Positions 1-10,988 of a stretch of DNA of 38,901 bases are shown here, piece by piece. Location of the stretch: the NCBI GenBank assembly GCA_945869305.1, contig CAMBOH010000009.1:1-38901 (forward strand). Reading direction: 5' to 3'. Within the stretch, counting starts at the first letter, position 1. Every line of letters begins with the position of its first letter. This stretch comes from an uncultured bacterium. Lineage in GTDB: Bacteria > Bacteroidota > Bacteroidia > Bacteroidales > Bacteroidaceae. Below the pieces are notes generated by a model, which searched no databases, was not told the origin of the DNA, and was given only the letters and a program-made list of their open reading frames with translations. The position numbers and the translations under genes are program-made.

Positions 1-162
1 GGCATTGTACTAAAATTTGATGGTTTTGTGGTCAACCTATTTCAGTACAAGACAGGTGTAAATACACGTATATATAATAGGGTGAATCAAATCAAATTTT
101 GGGGATGTTCTATAAATTCAGCATCCATCCGCCTAATTTATGCCTCCGCTATCGTATTCTCA

Positions 163-2214
163 TCATCCCAACAGCGCTTCGGCCCGCTTCAGCTCGTCGC
201 GCAACTGTGCTGCCAGTACAAAGTCGAAATCGGCGGCGGCCTTCTTCATCAGTCTGCGCAACCTTTCGACATGCTCTTCCGGACTTTCGGCCTTCTTGCC
301 GTAGTGCGGATTGCCTTCGGCCGCCATGGAGAGGGTGTCGGTCCGGTCGGCAGCCTGCTGCCCATAGCCAGCAGAGTGGGGGACATCGGTTTGGGACTTG
401 TCGCCGCGCTTGGCCAGCGTCACCAGTTCGTTTTCGGCAATGGCCTTGACAATCTGCTTCGGCTGGATGTGGTGCAGCTCGTTGTAGGCCAGCTGCTTGG
501 CGCGCCTGCGCTCCGTCTCGTCGATGGTCTGCTGCATGGACTGCGTAATCTCCTTGGCATACATGATTACCCGTCCGTGAACATTGCGCGCGGCACGTCC
601 GGCAGTCTGGGTCAGCGAACGGGCCGAGCGCAGGAAGCCTTCCTTGTCGGCATCGAGTATGGCCACCAAGCTTACCTCAGGCAGGTCCAGCCCTTCGCGC
701 AGCAGGTTGACACCGACCAGCACATCGTAGACACCGCGCCGCAGGTCCTCCATGATCTGTACACGCTCCAGCGTGTCGACATCGCTGTGGATGTAAGCCG
801 TCTCGACACCATGCTTCAGCAGGTAGTCGGTCAGCTCTTCGGCCATGCGCTTGGTCAGCGTAGTGACCAGCACGCGCTCGCCCTGTTGGCGCACCCGGCA
901 TATTTCCTCCATCAGGTCGTCGACGGGATAGTCCGTGTCGCGCACCTCAATGGGCGGGTCCAGCAGACCTGTAGGACGGATAACCTGGTCGACGACTACG
1001 CCTTCGCTTTCGGCCAGCTCGTATTCGGCCGGCGTGGCACTGATGTAGATGACCTGTCTGGCCATTTCGTGGAACTCCTCAAACTTCAGCGGACGGTTGT
1101 CGAGCGCAGCAGGCAGGCGGAAGCCATAGTTCACCAATGACTCCTTTCGGGAACGGTCGCCGCCGTACATGGCTCTGATCTGGGGCACAGTCACATGGCT
1201 CTCGTCGATGACTAACAGGAAATCCTCGGGAAAGAAGTCGAGCAGGCAGAAAGGTCGTGTGCCTGCCTCGCGGCCGTCGAAGTAGCGCGAATAGTTCTCT
1301 ATGCCCGAACAGTGGCCCAGCTCCCGAATCATCTCGATGTCGTACTCCACACGCTCTTTCAGGCGTTTGGCCTCCAAGGTCTTGCCAGCCTCTTCAAAGC
1401 ACGCTACCTGCGCGACAAGGTCATCCTGTATCTTGCGTATGGCCAGTTCCTGGGTCTCCTTTGAGGTGAGGAAGAGGTTGGCCGGATATATCTTATAGGC
1501 ATCGTAGGTTGCCATGCGCATGCCCGAGACGGCATCGACTTGCTCGATACCGTCAATCTCTTCATCCCAGAAGCAGATGCGGATAATCTCGTCGGCATAG
1601 GCCAGGAACACGTCGACCGTGTCGCCCTTCACACGGTAACAGCCCGCCTTGGGCTGCACGTCATTGCGCACATAGAGGCTGTCGTTAAGCTGGCAGAGCA
1701 ACTTGTTGAGACTCAACGTCTTACCGACTACCAGTTCAATCACATTCTCGTAGAAGGCAGCAGGGTTGCCCATGCCGTATATGCACGACACGGACGACAC
1801 GACAATCACGTCGCTGCGACCCGACAGGAGCGAAGAGGTGGCAGCGAGACGCAGCTTGTCGATGTCCTCGTTGATAGCCAGGTCCTTCTCAATGTAGGTG
1901 TCGGTCGAGGCTATGTAGGCTTCGGGCTGGTAATAGTCGTAGTAGGACACGTAGTACTCCACCGCGTTGTCGGGAAAGAAACCCTTGAACTCGGTGTAGA
2001 GCTGTGCCGCCAGGGTCTTGTTGTGGCTGAGCACCAACGTGGGCTTGCCTATCTGCGCAATGACATTGGCTACGGTAAAGGTCTTGCCCGAGCCTGTCAC
2101 GCCCAGCAGCACTTGGGCCGGTGCACCGTCGCGTACGCCTTCGACCAGCTGCCTGATGGCTTCGGGCTGGTCGCCGGTGGGCTGGTAGGCCGATTGCAGT
2201 CTGAACTCTTTCAT
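163..2214 (-). CDS. uvrB: UvrABC excinuclease subunit B
   Basis: UvrB is the DNA-damage-verifying helicase-like subunit of nucleotide excision repair. It is loaded by UvrA and recruits UvrC for incision. The 683-residue product has the family's usual length. Walker A (GVTGSGKT) lies at residues 38-45. The aromatic beta-hairpin that inserts between DNA strands (YYVSYYDYYQPEAY) lies near residues 87-100. Helicase motifs follow (DESHV, then GVNLLREGLDLPEV and TAGRAARN), and a C-terminal UVR domain that contacts UvrC occupies the last ~40 residues. The ATG at 2214 gives the canonical N-terminus MKEFRLQS. A TAnnTTTG box lies about 130 bp upstream on the same strand, diverging from mltG. No truncation or missing key motif is seen. 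Identification is secure. Confidence 0.98.
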   Translation of the reverse strand: MKEFRLQSAYQPTGDQPEAIRQLVEGVRDGAPAQVLLGVTGSGKTFTVANVIAQIGKPTLVLSHNKTLAAQLYTEFKGFFPDNAVEYYVSYYDYYQPEAYIASTDTYIEKDLAINEDIDKLRLAATSSLLSGRSDVIVVSSVSCIYGMGNPAAFYENVIELVVGKTLSLNKLLCQLNDSLYVRNDVQPKAGCYRVKGDTVDVFLAYADEIIRICFWDEEIDGIEQVDAVSGMRMATYDAYKIYPANLFLTSKETQELAIRKIQDDLVAQVACFEEAGKTLEAKRLKERVEYDIEMIRELGHCSGIENYSRYFDGREAGTRPFCLLDFFPEDFLLVIDESHVTVPQIRAMYGGDRSRKESLVNYGFRLPAALDNRPLKFEEFHEMARQVIYISATPAEYELAESEGVVVDQVIRPTGLLDPPIEVRDTDYPVDDLMEEICRVRQQGERVLVTTLTKRMAEELTDYLLKHGVETAYIHSDVDTLERVQIMEDLRRGVYDVLVGVNLLREGLDLPEVSLVAILDADKEGFLRSARSLTQTAGRAARNVHGRVIMYAKEITQSMQQTIDETERRRAKQLAYNELHHIQPKQIVKAIAENELVTLAKRGDKSQTDVPHSAGYGQQAADRTDTLSMAAEGNPHYGKKAESPEEHVERLRRLMKKAAADFDFVLAAQLRDELKRAEALLG

Positions 2215-2345
2215 GATTCCGTTAGCTGATGGATAAATCCCCTTGTCTTTTTGTCGTTACCTTTCTGTTACTGCTGTTGGGCTCCAAAGACTGATTGCTG
2301 TTGCCATGTGTCGGTTTCATGGCCGGTTTGTTGTGGGAGTGGATG

Positions 2346-2353
2346 CAAAAGTA
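2346..2353 (-). promoter_or_regulatory. Putative promoter -7 box for uvrB
   Basis: On the minus strand this reads TACTTTTG, an exact match to the Bacteroidetes -7 consensus TAnnTTTG. T-rich sequence with TTTG lies just upstream. A start near 2340 would give uvrB a leader of about 125 nt. The box was found by eye and no transcript data are available. Confidence 0.55.
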
Positions 2354-2432
2354 CAAACAAAAACGACATACACATTCCTTGGGCTCCCAAACTTTCCTGC
2401 CAAGGAGAAAGAGACGGTTCGCAGATTTTCTA

Positions 2433-2440
2433 TACTTTTG
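2433..2440 (+). promoter_or_regulatory. Putative promoter -7 box for mltG
   Basis: TACTTTTG matches the Bacteroidetes -7 consensus TAnnTTTG exactly. It lies 60 bp upstream of the mltG ATG, giving a leader of roughly 55 nt. It diverges from the uvrB box on the other strand, 80 bp away. No convincing -33 TTTG is seen at the usual spacing. Confidence 0.55.
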
Positions 2441-2500
2441 CGGCCATATCACCTGCGATGCTGCGCCAACGCGGCATCCCAACCCGTAAGTTGATTCAAA

Positions 2501-3526
2501 ATGAACAAGAAAAGAGCTTGGCTGGCAGCAGCCATCGGCGGCAGTGCTGTGGTTGCCGTACTATTAGCTTGTGTGGCATTCGCTGCGCTCATGCCATTCA
2601 GCCGCACAGATTCCGCCTCGTATGTATACGTCGACAAGGACGACACCGCAGACTCCGTATACCACAAACTCACGCAAACCCCCGACAGCCGGATGTATCT
2701 GGTCCGCTTTTGGGGCAAGGCTATGCGCTATTCGTCCCATGTACACACCGGACGCTACCAGACGGGCAAGCATGTCAGCGCCTTCAGCCTGATACGCAGT
2801 CTGCGTGCGGGCCGGCAGGAGCCCGTCAACCTGGTCATACCTGTGACCCACACACTGGCCGCCATGGCCGGACGCATTGCCCCCAAGCTGCAAGCCGACT
2901 CGGCAGCACTCATGAAGGCTTTTACCGACCCGGAACTGCTGGCCGAACTGCAAGCCGACACGGCCACCGCGCCAGCCCTGTTTGTGCCCAATACCTACCA
3001 GGTGTACTGGGACATAGAGCCGGCCGACCTGCTGCGACGCATGAAGCGCGAGTATGAGGCTTTCTGGGACGAAGGCCGCCGGGCATTGGCACGCGACCTG
3101 GAACTTACGCCCTATGAGGTGGCCGCCCTGGCTTCGATTGTCGAACAGGAAAGTGCCAACCAGGCCGAACGCCCTGCCATTGCAGGCATGTATATCAACC
3201 GCCTGCGTCAGGGCATGAAGCTCCAGGCAGACCCTACGGTGAAATTCGCCTTGGGCGACTTCGGACTGCGCCGCATCATGCACGCGCATCTCACCACCGA
3301 CAGCCCCTATAACACCTACATGAATGAGGGACTGCCTCCCGGCCCAATCTGCATTCCCTCGGCCGATGCCATCGACGCCGTGCTCAACTATGAGCACCAT
3401 GACTATCTCTACATGTGTGCCAAGGAGGACTTCTCGGGCACGCACAACTTTGCCGCAACCTATGCCGAACACCTGGCCAATGCCCGCCGCTATGCCGAAG
3501 CTTTGAACAAGCGCGGCATCAAGTAA
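2501..3526 (+). CDS. mltG: Endolytic murein transglycosylase MltG (YceG family)
   Basis: MltG is an inner-membrane lytic transglycosylase that cuts nascent peptidoglycan strands and is thought to set glycan length. The 341-residue product has a short positively charged N-terminus, one membrane segment at about residues 7-30, and a periplasmic YceG domain. The catalytic block reads ALASIVEQES, with the expected glutamate in IVEQE. It is followed by the family motifs INRLRQGMKLQADPTV, TYMNEGLPPGPI and a C-terminal GTHNFA segment. The ATG at 2501 places the membrane anchor at the N-terminus as expected. The gene diverges from uvrB and precedes rho with a 435-bp gap, so it is probably a single transcription unit. 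No anomaly is seen. Confidence 0.95.
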   Translation: MNKKRAWLAAAIGGSAVVAVLLACVAFAALMPFSRTDSASYVYVDKDDTADSVYHKLTQTPDSRMYLVRFWGKAMRYSSHVHTGRYQTGKHVSAFSLIRSLRAGRQEPVNLVIPVTHTLAAMAGRIAPKLQADSAALMKAFTDPELLAELQADTATAPALFVPNTYQVYWDIEPADLLRRMKREYEAFWDEGRRALARDLELTPYEVAALASIVEQESANQAERPAIAGMYINRLRQGMKLQADPTVKFALGDFGLRRIMHAHLTTDSPYNTYMNEGLPPGPICIPSADAIDAVLNYEHHDYLYMCAKEDFSGTHNFAATYAEHLANARRYAEALNKRGIK

Positions 3527-3659
3527 CCACAGCGACCGAAAAGCCGGTATGCCCTCGCTCCGTGCGTATTTGGCAGCCTCAATGCACATTTTACGCCTTT
3601 ACAGCCCTTTTAGCACAAAAAATATGCCCGCCAAAGAGGGCCACTTTAGGAAAAACCAT

Positions 3660-3667
3660 TATTTTTG
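3660..3667 (+). promoter_or_regulatory. Putative promoter -7 box for rho
   Basis: TATTTTTG fits the TAnnTTTG consensus exactly. It is the best promoter candidate in the 435-bp mltG-rho gap and would make a transcript with a leader of about 290 nt before the rho ATG. Bases 3527-3659 upstream hold no recognisable gene. Confidence 0.45.
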
Positions 3668-3961
3668 CAGCAGTTTTTGAGCTGGATGGCCCAAATCCAT
3701 TGGGCGTAATCAACACTAACAGCACAAATTGTTTGTTTGCAGTCGGTCCGGCAGTTGTCAGTTGTTGCACGCATCCTCGTGCACCGCCGTTATTCTCCAT
3801 CTGTTATTTCTGCTTTCCTGTTTCACAAACACCAGCTTCTTCGCCCTCCTTTGTGAGGGGGTCAACGCGGACCTGTACCATGCTGCCAATTTACGTACGT
3901 GCACTTTTTCCAATTAGAAAACTACAAAGATTCCCCTATATATATTATAGAACACAGCTAT
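3668..3961 (+). promoter_or_regulatory. Long, pyrimidine-rich 5' leader of rho
   Basis: No credible gene lies between mltG and rho; open frames here are not protein-like. The leader contains a hairpin with stem GCCCAA/TTGGGC at 3689-3705. After that comes a C/T-rich, G-poor stretch at about 3776-3852, the composition expected of a Rho-utilisation (rut) site. A small GC hairpin (CCCTC/GAGGG) sits at 3844-3859. E. coli rho is known to be autoregulated by Rho-dependent attenuation in its own leader. That the same applies here is inference. Confidence 0.4.
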
Positions 3962-6007
3962 ATGGCAAACTACACCAAAGAAGACTTATTGGGCAAGGAA
4001 ATGGCCGAGCTCCTGAAACTGGCTGCCGACTTCCAGATCCGCGAGGCTGAAGGCAAGTCACACGATGAACTGGTCTATGACATATTGGACGCTCAAGCCG
4101 AAATGAATGCCGTACAGATGGCTGAAGGCGTTTCACCCAAGAAACGTACACGCACCATTAAAAAGGATACAAACGAAAAGGGCAATGATAACGTTGCGGC
4201 CAACCTTGCCGCCGCTGAGGAGCCCGCACAACCCAAACGCAAAAGAGGAAGACCCAGCAAAGCTGAAATAGCCGCACGTGAGGCCGCCCTGAAGGCTGCG
4301 GAGCTGAATGCAAACAATGACGAAACGGTACGGACTGAACCTGTCGAGACTGAAGCCCGGAAAACCGAAAGTGCAGCCAATGACTTGCCGGACTTCCTCG
4401 CTGAACAACTGAATAACCGTCCGGAAAACAGCGAGGCGCAAAATCCCGATGTGCTTGACATGGAAGAAGTGAAGCGTACGCTCGAAGCCAGCAACATACC
4501 CATGGGACAAAGTCACTCCAAATGGCCGCGCGCCAGCAGAACCGAAAACCCGAACAATGAAGACGACTTTATCATTGTGAAGGATATTCCCCTCATGTAT
4601 GAAGGTGCCGAACTCAATGTGCCCGGACTGAATCCCGTACAGGCACCCATGCAGCCCATGCGTCGGCAGGCCAATGTGTCACAGCCTGTGGCAGACAACT
4701 GGTCCAACGGCCGGGTACGCTTCCGCCGCTTCAAGGATGACCCGCTGATGCAGGAACGACTGGCTGCCAACACGCCACAAGCTGCCGAAGGAGGCGAGCC
4801 GATGTCTGCCCCCCAGCCGGCTGAAGAGCCGCAGCCTGTTGTGGCTGAGCCCGTTGTCAAGCAGCCCGTGGTGCAGTTCGCACCCGAAGACCACCTGCTG
4901 GAGGGTAGGGGAGTGCTTGAGGTAGTCCCCGAGGGATTCGGCTTCCTGCGTTCCTCCGACTACAACTATCTCGCTTCGCCCGATGACATCTACGTGTCGC
5001 CGGCACAGATCAAGCAGTATGGCCTAAAGCCCGGCGATGTGGTACAGGGCAAGGTGAAAATCCCGCGCGAAGGCGAAAAGTTCTTTGCGCTGATCGACAT
5101 TCACCACATTAACGGCCTGACTCCCGAGGCTGTGCGCGACCGTGTCTCGTTTGAACACTTGGTGCCCCTGTTCCCCGACGAAAAGTTCAACCTCTGTACA
5201 GGAAACAAGAGCGATGCCATGTCCTGCCGCATTGTCGACCTGTTCACGCCTATCGGCAAGGGACAGCGCGCCCTGATTGTGGCCCAGCCCAAAACGGGCA
5301 AGACCATGCTGATGAAGGATATTGCCAATGCCATTGCGCGCAACCATCCCGACACCTACCTCATGATGCTGCTGATTGACGAACGTCCTGAAGAAGTGAC
5401 CGACATGATGCGTACCGTAAAGGCCGAAGTGATTGCCTCGACTTTCGACGAGCCTGCTTCGCGCCATGTGAAGATTGCCGGCATCGTGCTCGATAAGGCC
5501 AAACGCATGGTTGAGTGCGGACACGATGTGGTGATTTTCCTTGACTCTATCACCCGTCTGGCCCGTGCCTACAATACGGTTGCTCCAACTTCGGGCAAGA
5601 TTCTTTCGGGTGGTGTCGACGCCAATGCCCTGCAGAAGCCGAAACGCTTCTTCGGTGCTGCCCGCAACATAGAAGGCGGCGGTTCGCTGACCATCATCGC
5701 CACAGCACTGATTGACACAGGCTCGAAGATGGACGAGGTGATTTTCGAGGAATTCAAGGGTACGGGCAACATGGAACTGCAGCTCGACCGCACGCTGGCC
5801 AACAAGCGCGTGTTCCCGGCAGTCAACATCATTGCCTCGTCGACACGTCGCGACGACCTGCTGCAAGACCCGGCTACGCTGGGACGTATGTGGGTGCTGC
5901 GCAACTACATTTCAGAAATGAACTCGCTCGAAGCACTGACCGACGTGAAGAAACGTATGGAAAATACGCTGAACAACGAGGAGTTCCTGGCTTCCATGAA
6001 CGGCTGA
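3962..6007 (+). CDS. rho: Transcription termination factor Rho with long disordered insertion
   Basis: Rho is a hexameric RNA-dependent ATPase that terminates transcription of unstructured, untranslated RNA. The 681-residue product is far longer than E. coli Rho (419). The N-terminal helical Rho_N domain (residues 1-50) is followed by a low-complexity, charged insertion at about 60-305. That insertion carries an AT-hook-like KRKRGRPSK at 92-100 and a P/Q/V-rich tail. The cold-shock-like RNA-binding domain is at about 314-385. Walker A (AQPKTGKT) is at 441-448, Walker B (DVVIFLDSI) at 522-530, and the Q-loop/R-loop region ([16 protein letters not shown]) follows. The ATG at 3962 was preferred to an upstream in-frame start because it begins the conserved [10 protein letters not shown]. 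Long insertions at this position are known in Bacteroidetes Rho. The core is complete. Confidence 0.97.
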   Translation: MANYTKEDLLGKEMAELLKLAADFQIREAEGKSHDELVYDILDAQAEMNAVQMAEGVSPKKRTRTIKKDTNEKGNDNVAANLAAAEEPAQPKRKRGRPSKAEIAAREAALKAAELNANNDETVRTEPVETEARKTESAANDLPDFLAEQLNNRPENSEAQNPDVLDMEEVKRTLEASNIPMGQSHSKWPRASRTENPNNEDDFIIVKDIPLMYEGAELNVPGLNPVQAPMQPMRRQANVSQPVADNWSNGRVRFRRFKDDPLMQERLAANTPQAAEGGEPMSAPQPAEEPQPVVAEPVVKQPVVQFAPEDHLLEGRGVLEVVPEGFGFLRSSDYNYLASPDDIYVSPAQIKQYGLKPGDVVQGKVKIPREGEKFFALIDIHHINGLTPEAVRDRVSFEHLVPLFPDEKFNLCTGNKSDAMSCRIVDLFTPIGKGQRALIVAQPKTGKTMLMKDIANAIARNHPDTYLMMLLIDERPEEVTDMMRTVKAEVIASTFDEPASRHVKIAGIVLDKAKRMVECGHDVVIFLDSITRLARAYNTVAPTSGKILSGGVDANALQKPKRFFGAARNIEGGGSLTIIATALIDTGSKMDEVIFEEFKGTGNMELQLDRTLANKRVFPAVNIIASSTRRDDLLQDPATLGRMWVLRNYISEMNSLEALTDVKKRMENTLNNEEFLASMNG

Positions 6008-6029
6008 AGCCCGGTGGAAGCACGTGTTT

Positions 6030-6111
6030 GAAGAGTTCGGAGTTTGTAATGCAACTGTCCAATGACCGCTTCGGGCCGACCGGACAGCATGTGATGAACT
6101 CCGGACTCTTC
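6030..6111. repeat. Long imperfect hairpin just after rho
   Basis: Bases 6030-6045 and 6096-6111 are reverse complements apart from one internal and one terminal mismatch. An inner stem (CTGTCC 6055-6060 with GGACAG 6082-6087, extended by ATGC on both sides) continues it. The structure begins 22 nt after the rho stop codon. It lacks a T-tract in either direction, so it is not a standard intrinsic terminator. It could be a 3'-end stabilising or processing structure, or a remnant of a repeat element. Confidence 0.7.
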
Positions 6112-6278
6112 ATATTCATCCCAACTTCAGCTTCGCTCCCGAGCACTTCCCAGTTAGACTTCGAAGCACGGTTATGTTTAATAGCGAAGAGCGGAACGAG
6201 AGTCGCCTGTCCGGAAAGGCCTCGGGACGATGCCCTTCTCCTGCCTTCTGGACCTACCCGGTGGGCACCTGAAGTCAC

Positions 6279-6330
6279 GCCCCGAAGGGGCATCAGCGCA
6301 AAGTCCGCAACCTTGAACGCGCTTGTCAAC
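6279..6330 (-). repeat. Partial copy of the dispersed palindromic element (rho-dnaG gap)
   Basis: GCCCC-GAA-GGGGC at 6279-6291 forms a perfect 5-bp stem with a GAA triloop, identical to a hairpin at 35588-35600. Bases 6311-6326 (CCTTGAACGCGCTTGT) match, on the minus strand, the core ACAAGCGTTCAAGG of the 36-bp repeat at 35.4 kb, with two extra bases. The rest of the 390-bp rho-dnaG gap (6008-6397) holds the hairpin at 6030-6111, other GC-rich short stems and no convincing gene. A perfect 6-bp hairpin (CTTCGG/CCGAAG, 6369-6384) lies 13 nt before the dnaG start. Confidence 0.6.
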
Positions 6331-6397
6331 TACAAGAGAATACTTCCGAAACTTAAATAAAGATGAGGCTTCGGGCTGCCGAAGTTCCCTGATACCT

Positions 6398-8335
6398 ATG
6401 ATTGACAAAAGCACCATACAGCGCATTCTGGACGCCACCGACATAGTCGACGTGGTAAAGGAGTTCGTGACGCTTCGTAAGTCGGGGGCCAACTATAAAG
6501 GCCTCTGTCCGTTTCACAACGAGAAGACACCGTCATTCACCGTTTCACCGGCACGCCAGCTGTGCAAGTGCTTTTCGTGTGGCAAAGGCGGCAACGCGGT
6601 CAGCTTCGTGATGGAACTGGAGCAAATGACTTATCCCGAAGCCATCAAATGGCTGGGACGACGCGTCGGCATCGAAGTCCAGGAAAAGGAAATGACGGAT
6701 GAGGAACGCGTGGCACAAAGCACGCGCGAGAGCATGTTTGCCGTGAATGAATGGGTCAACCGATTCTTCCAGGATACACTGCACAACGGTGTGGACGGCG
6801 TGGCGCAAGGCATGGCTTACCTGCGTTCGCGTGGCATCCGTGACGACATGATTGCCAAGTTCGGACTGGGTTTTTCGCCGCAACAAAGGGAGGCCTTGGC
6901 ACACGCGGCACTATCGCATGGTTTCAAGGAGGAATATCTGCTGAAAACGGGCGTGTGCTACAAGAAGGATGGCAACGGACAGCTGTGCGACCGCTTCCAT
7001 GGCCGTGTCATTTTTCCCGTGTTCACCGTGTCGGGCAAGGTTGTGGCCTTCGGCGGCCGCATACTGAGTGCAGACAAGAACATCGCCAAGTACGTCAACT
7101 CGCCCGAGAGTGAAATCTACAGCAAGAGCCATGAACTTTACGGACTCTACCAGGCCAAGAGTGCCATTGTGAAACAAGGTAACTGCTTCCTGGTGGAAGG
7201 CTACACCGATGTCATCTCCATGCACCAGAGCGGCATTGAGAACGTCGTTGCCTCGTCGGGAACCTCACTGACCGAAGGACAGGTCAGGCTGCTCCACCGG
7301 TTTACAGAGAACATCACGGTGCTCTACGATGGCGATGCCGCCGGCATCAAGGCCAGCCTGCGCGGTATCGATATGCTCTTGTCTGAAGGATTGAACGTGA
7401 AGGTGCTGCTGCTGCCCGACGGTGACGACCCCGACAGTTTTGCGCGTAAACACCGTGCCGACGAGCTTCGCGCCTACATCGACCAGCACCAGGTGGACTT
7501 CATCAAGTTCAAGACAGACCTGCTGCTGAGCGATGCGAAAGGCGATCCGCTGAAACGGGCCGAGCTGATTGAAGATGTGGTGAAGAGCATATCGGTCATC
7601 CCCAACCGCATCGTTCAGCAAACCTACATCCAGGAGTGTGCACAGAAGCTGCATGTGGCCGAAGAACTCATTGTGGGTGAAATCAACAAGCAGCGGGTGG
7701 CCAAACGAAATGGGACCCAAAGGCCGGAGAGCTCTGGAGAAGCACGAAAGGAAGCCCCCTCTCCTACTCCTTTGCCTCTGTCGGTTCCCATGGTGCAGCG
7801 TGAGGAGGAACTGCTCGTCACCATGGTCATACGCTACGCCAATCTACCCATCAAGTGCCGCACCGAGGAGGACGAGGAACGGGAAATTCCTGTGGCACAG
7901 TTTATCAGCGAACAGCTACAGACCGACAACATGCAACTGCCCTCAGCACCTTGTCGACAAATACTCGAAGAGGCCCTGTCACATTGCACTGATAATGAGT
8001 GGAATCCGACTGTTTACTTCAATCAGCACACCAACGTGGAAATCAGTACTTTGGCAAGCCGTCTGTCGGAAGTTCCGTTCGCCTTGAGCAGCAACCAGCA
8101 GGCGCAGTACGTCGAAGAACGCTACCGTCTGGAGGAGGTGGTGCCGCGACTGGTCCACGACTTCAAGCACGCAGTCATCAAGGTGCGGCTGAAAGAGCTG
8201 CTCCGGGAACTGGCCCGCCCTGAGGTGATGAGCAATCCTGAAAAATATAACGAAGTGCTGAAGGAGTACATGGCTCTGTGTCATGTAGAACGCATGTTTG
8301 CCCAAGTGTTGGGCGACCGCGTCGTGCTGAAATGA
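6398..8335 (+). CDS. dnaG: DNA primase DnaG
   Basis: DnaG synthesises RNA primers at the replication fork and works with the replicative helicase DnaB. The 645-residue product has an N-terminal CHC2 zinc finger with C37, H40, C58 and C61. The TOPRIM catalytic core carries VEGYTDV (E267), DGDAAG (311-316) and DGDDPD (341-346), all the acidic metal-binding residues expected. The region after ~430 is the helicase-interaction domain, which diverges quickly between phyla. An upstream in-frame start at 6323 would add 25 residues unlike any primase; the ATG at 6398 begins the conserved MIDKSTIQRIL. A weak promoter-like TACTTCCG is at 6341-6348 and a small hairpin is at 6369-6384. The gene lies on its own between rho and hppA. 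Confidence 0.97.
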   Translation: MIDKSTIQRILDATDIVDVVKEFVTLRKSGANYKGLCPFHNEKTPSFTVSPARQLCKCFSCGKGGNAVSFVMELEQMTYPEAIKWLGRRVGIEVQEKEMTDEERVAQSTRESMFAVNEWVNRFFQDTLHNGVDGVAQGMAYLRSRGIRDDMIAKFGLGFSPQQREALAHAALSHGFKEEYLLKTGVCYKKDGNGQLCDRFHGRVIFPVFTVSGKVVAFGGRILSADKNIAKYVNSPESEIYSKSHELYGLYQAKSAIVKQGNCFLVEGYTDVISMHQSGIENVVASSGTSLTEGQVRLLHRFTENITVLYDGDAAGIKASLRGIDMLLSEGLNVKVLLLPDGDDPDSFARKHRADELRAYIDQHQVDFIKFKTDLLLSDAKGDPLKRAELIEDVVKSISVIPNRIVQQTYIQECAQKLHVAEELIVGEINKQRVAKRNGTQRPESSGEARKEAPSPTPLPLSVPMVQREEELLVTMVIRYANLPIKCRTEEDEEREIPVAQFISEQLQTDNMQLPSAPCRQILEEALSHCTDNEWNPTVYFNQHTNVEISTLASRLSEVPFALSSNQQAQYVEERYRLEEVVPRLVHDFKHAVIKVRLKELLRELARPEVMSNPEKYNEVLKEYMALCHVERMFAQVLGDRVVLK

Positions 8336-8422
8336 GGCAGTGGGACGCTTTGCATTCCCTTCCTTATAGAACATCCCTTACATCATCCCTTACATCAATA
8401 ACCATCTAACAAACCACACAAC

Positions 8423-10627
<2,205 letters not shown>

Positions 10628-10661
10628 CCGCTCTCTTCCCCACTCTGTTCTGAACAGTCAT

Positions 10662-10703
10662 GTGGCGCAAGCTCCCCTTCAACTCTCGGGCAGCTTGCGC
10701 CAC
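10662..10703 (+). terminator. Rho-independent terminator of hppA
   Basis: GTGGCGCAAGCT (10662-10673) is perfectly complementary to AGCTTGCGCCAC (10692-10703), a 12-bp stem with an 18-nt loop. T-rich TTCTTTGTTCTT follows directly. It starts 34 nt after the hppA stop codon. Confidence 0.85.
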
Positions 10704-10716
10704 TTCTTTGTTCTTA

Positions 10717-10828
10717 TCGGAAAATGCTTTGGCCCTGTCGAAAAAGCTCTCAGGAGGTGTTGGAAAAATCTTTGGGCCGTTGTCGGAAAAGCTCTTAGGA
10801 GGTGTCGGAAAAAGCTTTGGGCCCGTTG
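10717..10828. repeat. Alternating ~22-bp half-unit tandem repeat
   Basis: Five consecutive half-units, each starting TCGGAAAAAGCT or a close variant, alternate between two endings. Type A ends TTGGGCCCGTTG (starts 10717, 10760, 10805). Type B ends CTTAGGAGGTG (starts 10738, 10783). The compound period is about 43-45 bp. A decayed further unit may extend to about 10862. The array lies in the convergent hppA/OmpA gap (10628-10988) between the two terminators. An open frame through it gives only a repetitive, non-protein-like peptide. Confidence 0.75.
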
Positions 10829-10927
10829 TAGGGATGCGCTTTCAGTCTTGCCGGAGGTGCTGTGAGGCCAGCCGCAAAGAGCAGGGACTGAAGGCGCAGA
10901 CAGGTCTTGTGTACACCGCAAAGAAAA

Positions 10928-10955
10928 CTGCGCCTTCGCTTACGCGAAGACGCAG
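10928..10955 (-). terminator. Terminator of the OmpA-family gene
   Basis: CTGCGCCTTCGC (10928-10939) pairs with GCGAAGACGCAG (10944-10955), 12 positions with one mismatch and a TTAC loop. On the minus strand it is followed by TTTTCTTT. It lies 33 nt past the stop codon of the OmpA-family gene. Confidence 0.75.
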
Positions 10956-10988
10956 CTATATCTACAGCATTCGGTATGCCAGCAGCAA

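Noticed and set aside
1-162. A gene or regulatory site in the left edge of the window
   Set aside because: The sequence is AT-rich with no exact promoter box, stable hairpin or coding frame that I can support.
28-1140. 370-codon plus-strand open frame opposite uvrB
   Set aside because: It is antisense to conserved UvrB coding sequence, with no protein-like features.
5874-6360. Open frames on both strands in the rho-dnaG gap
   Set aside because: They overlap the rho 3' end, hairpins and a repeat fragment, and give no protein-like composition.
8373-8396. 12-bp tandem duplication (ATCCCTTACATC twice) before hppA
   Set aside because: Only two copies are present, so it is too slight to call a regulatory element.
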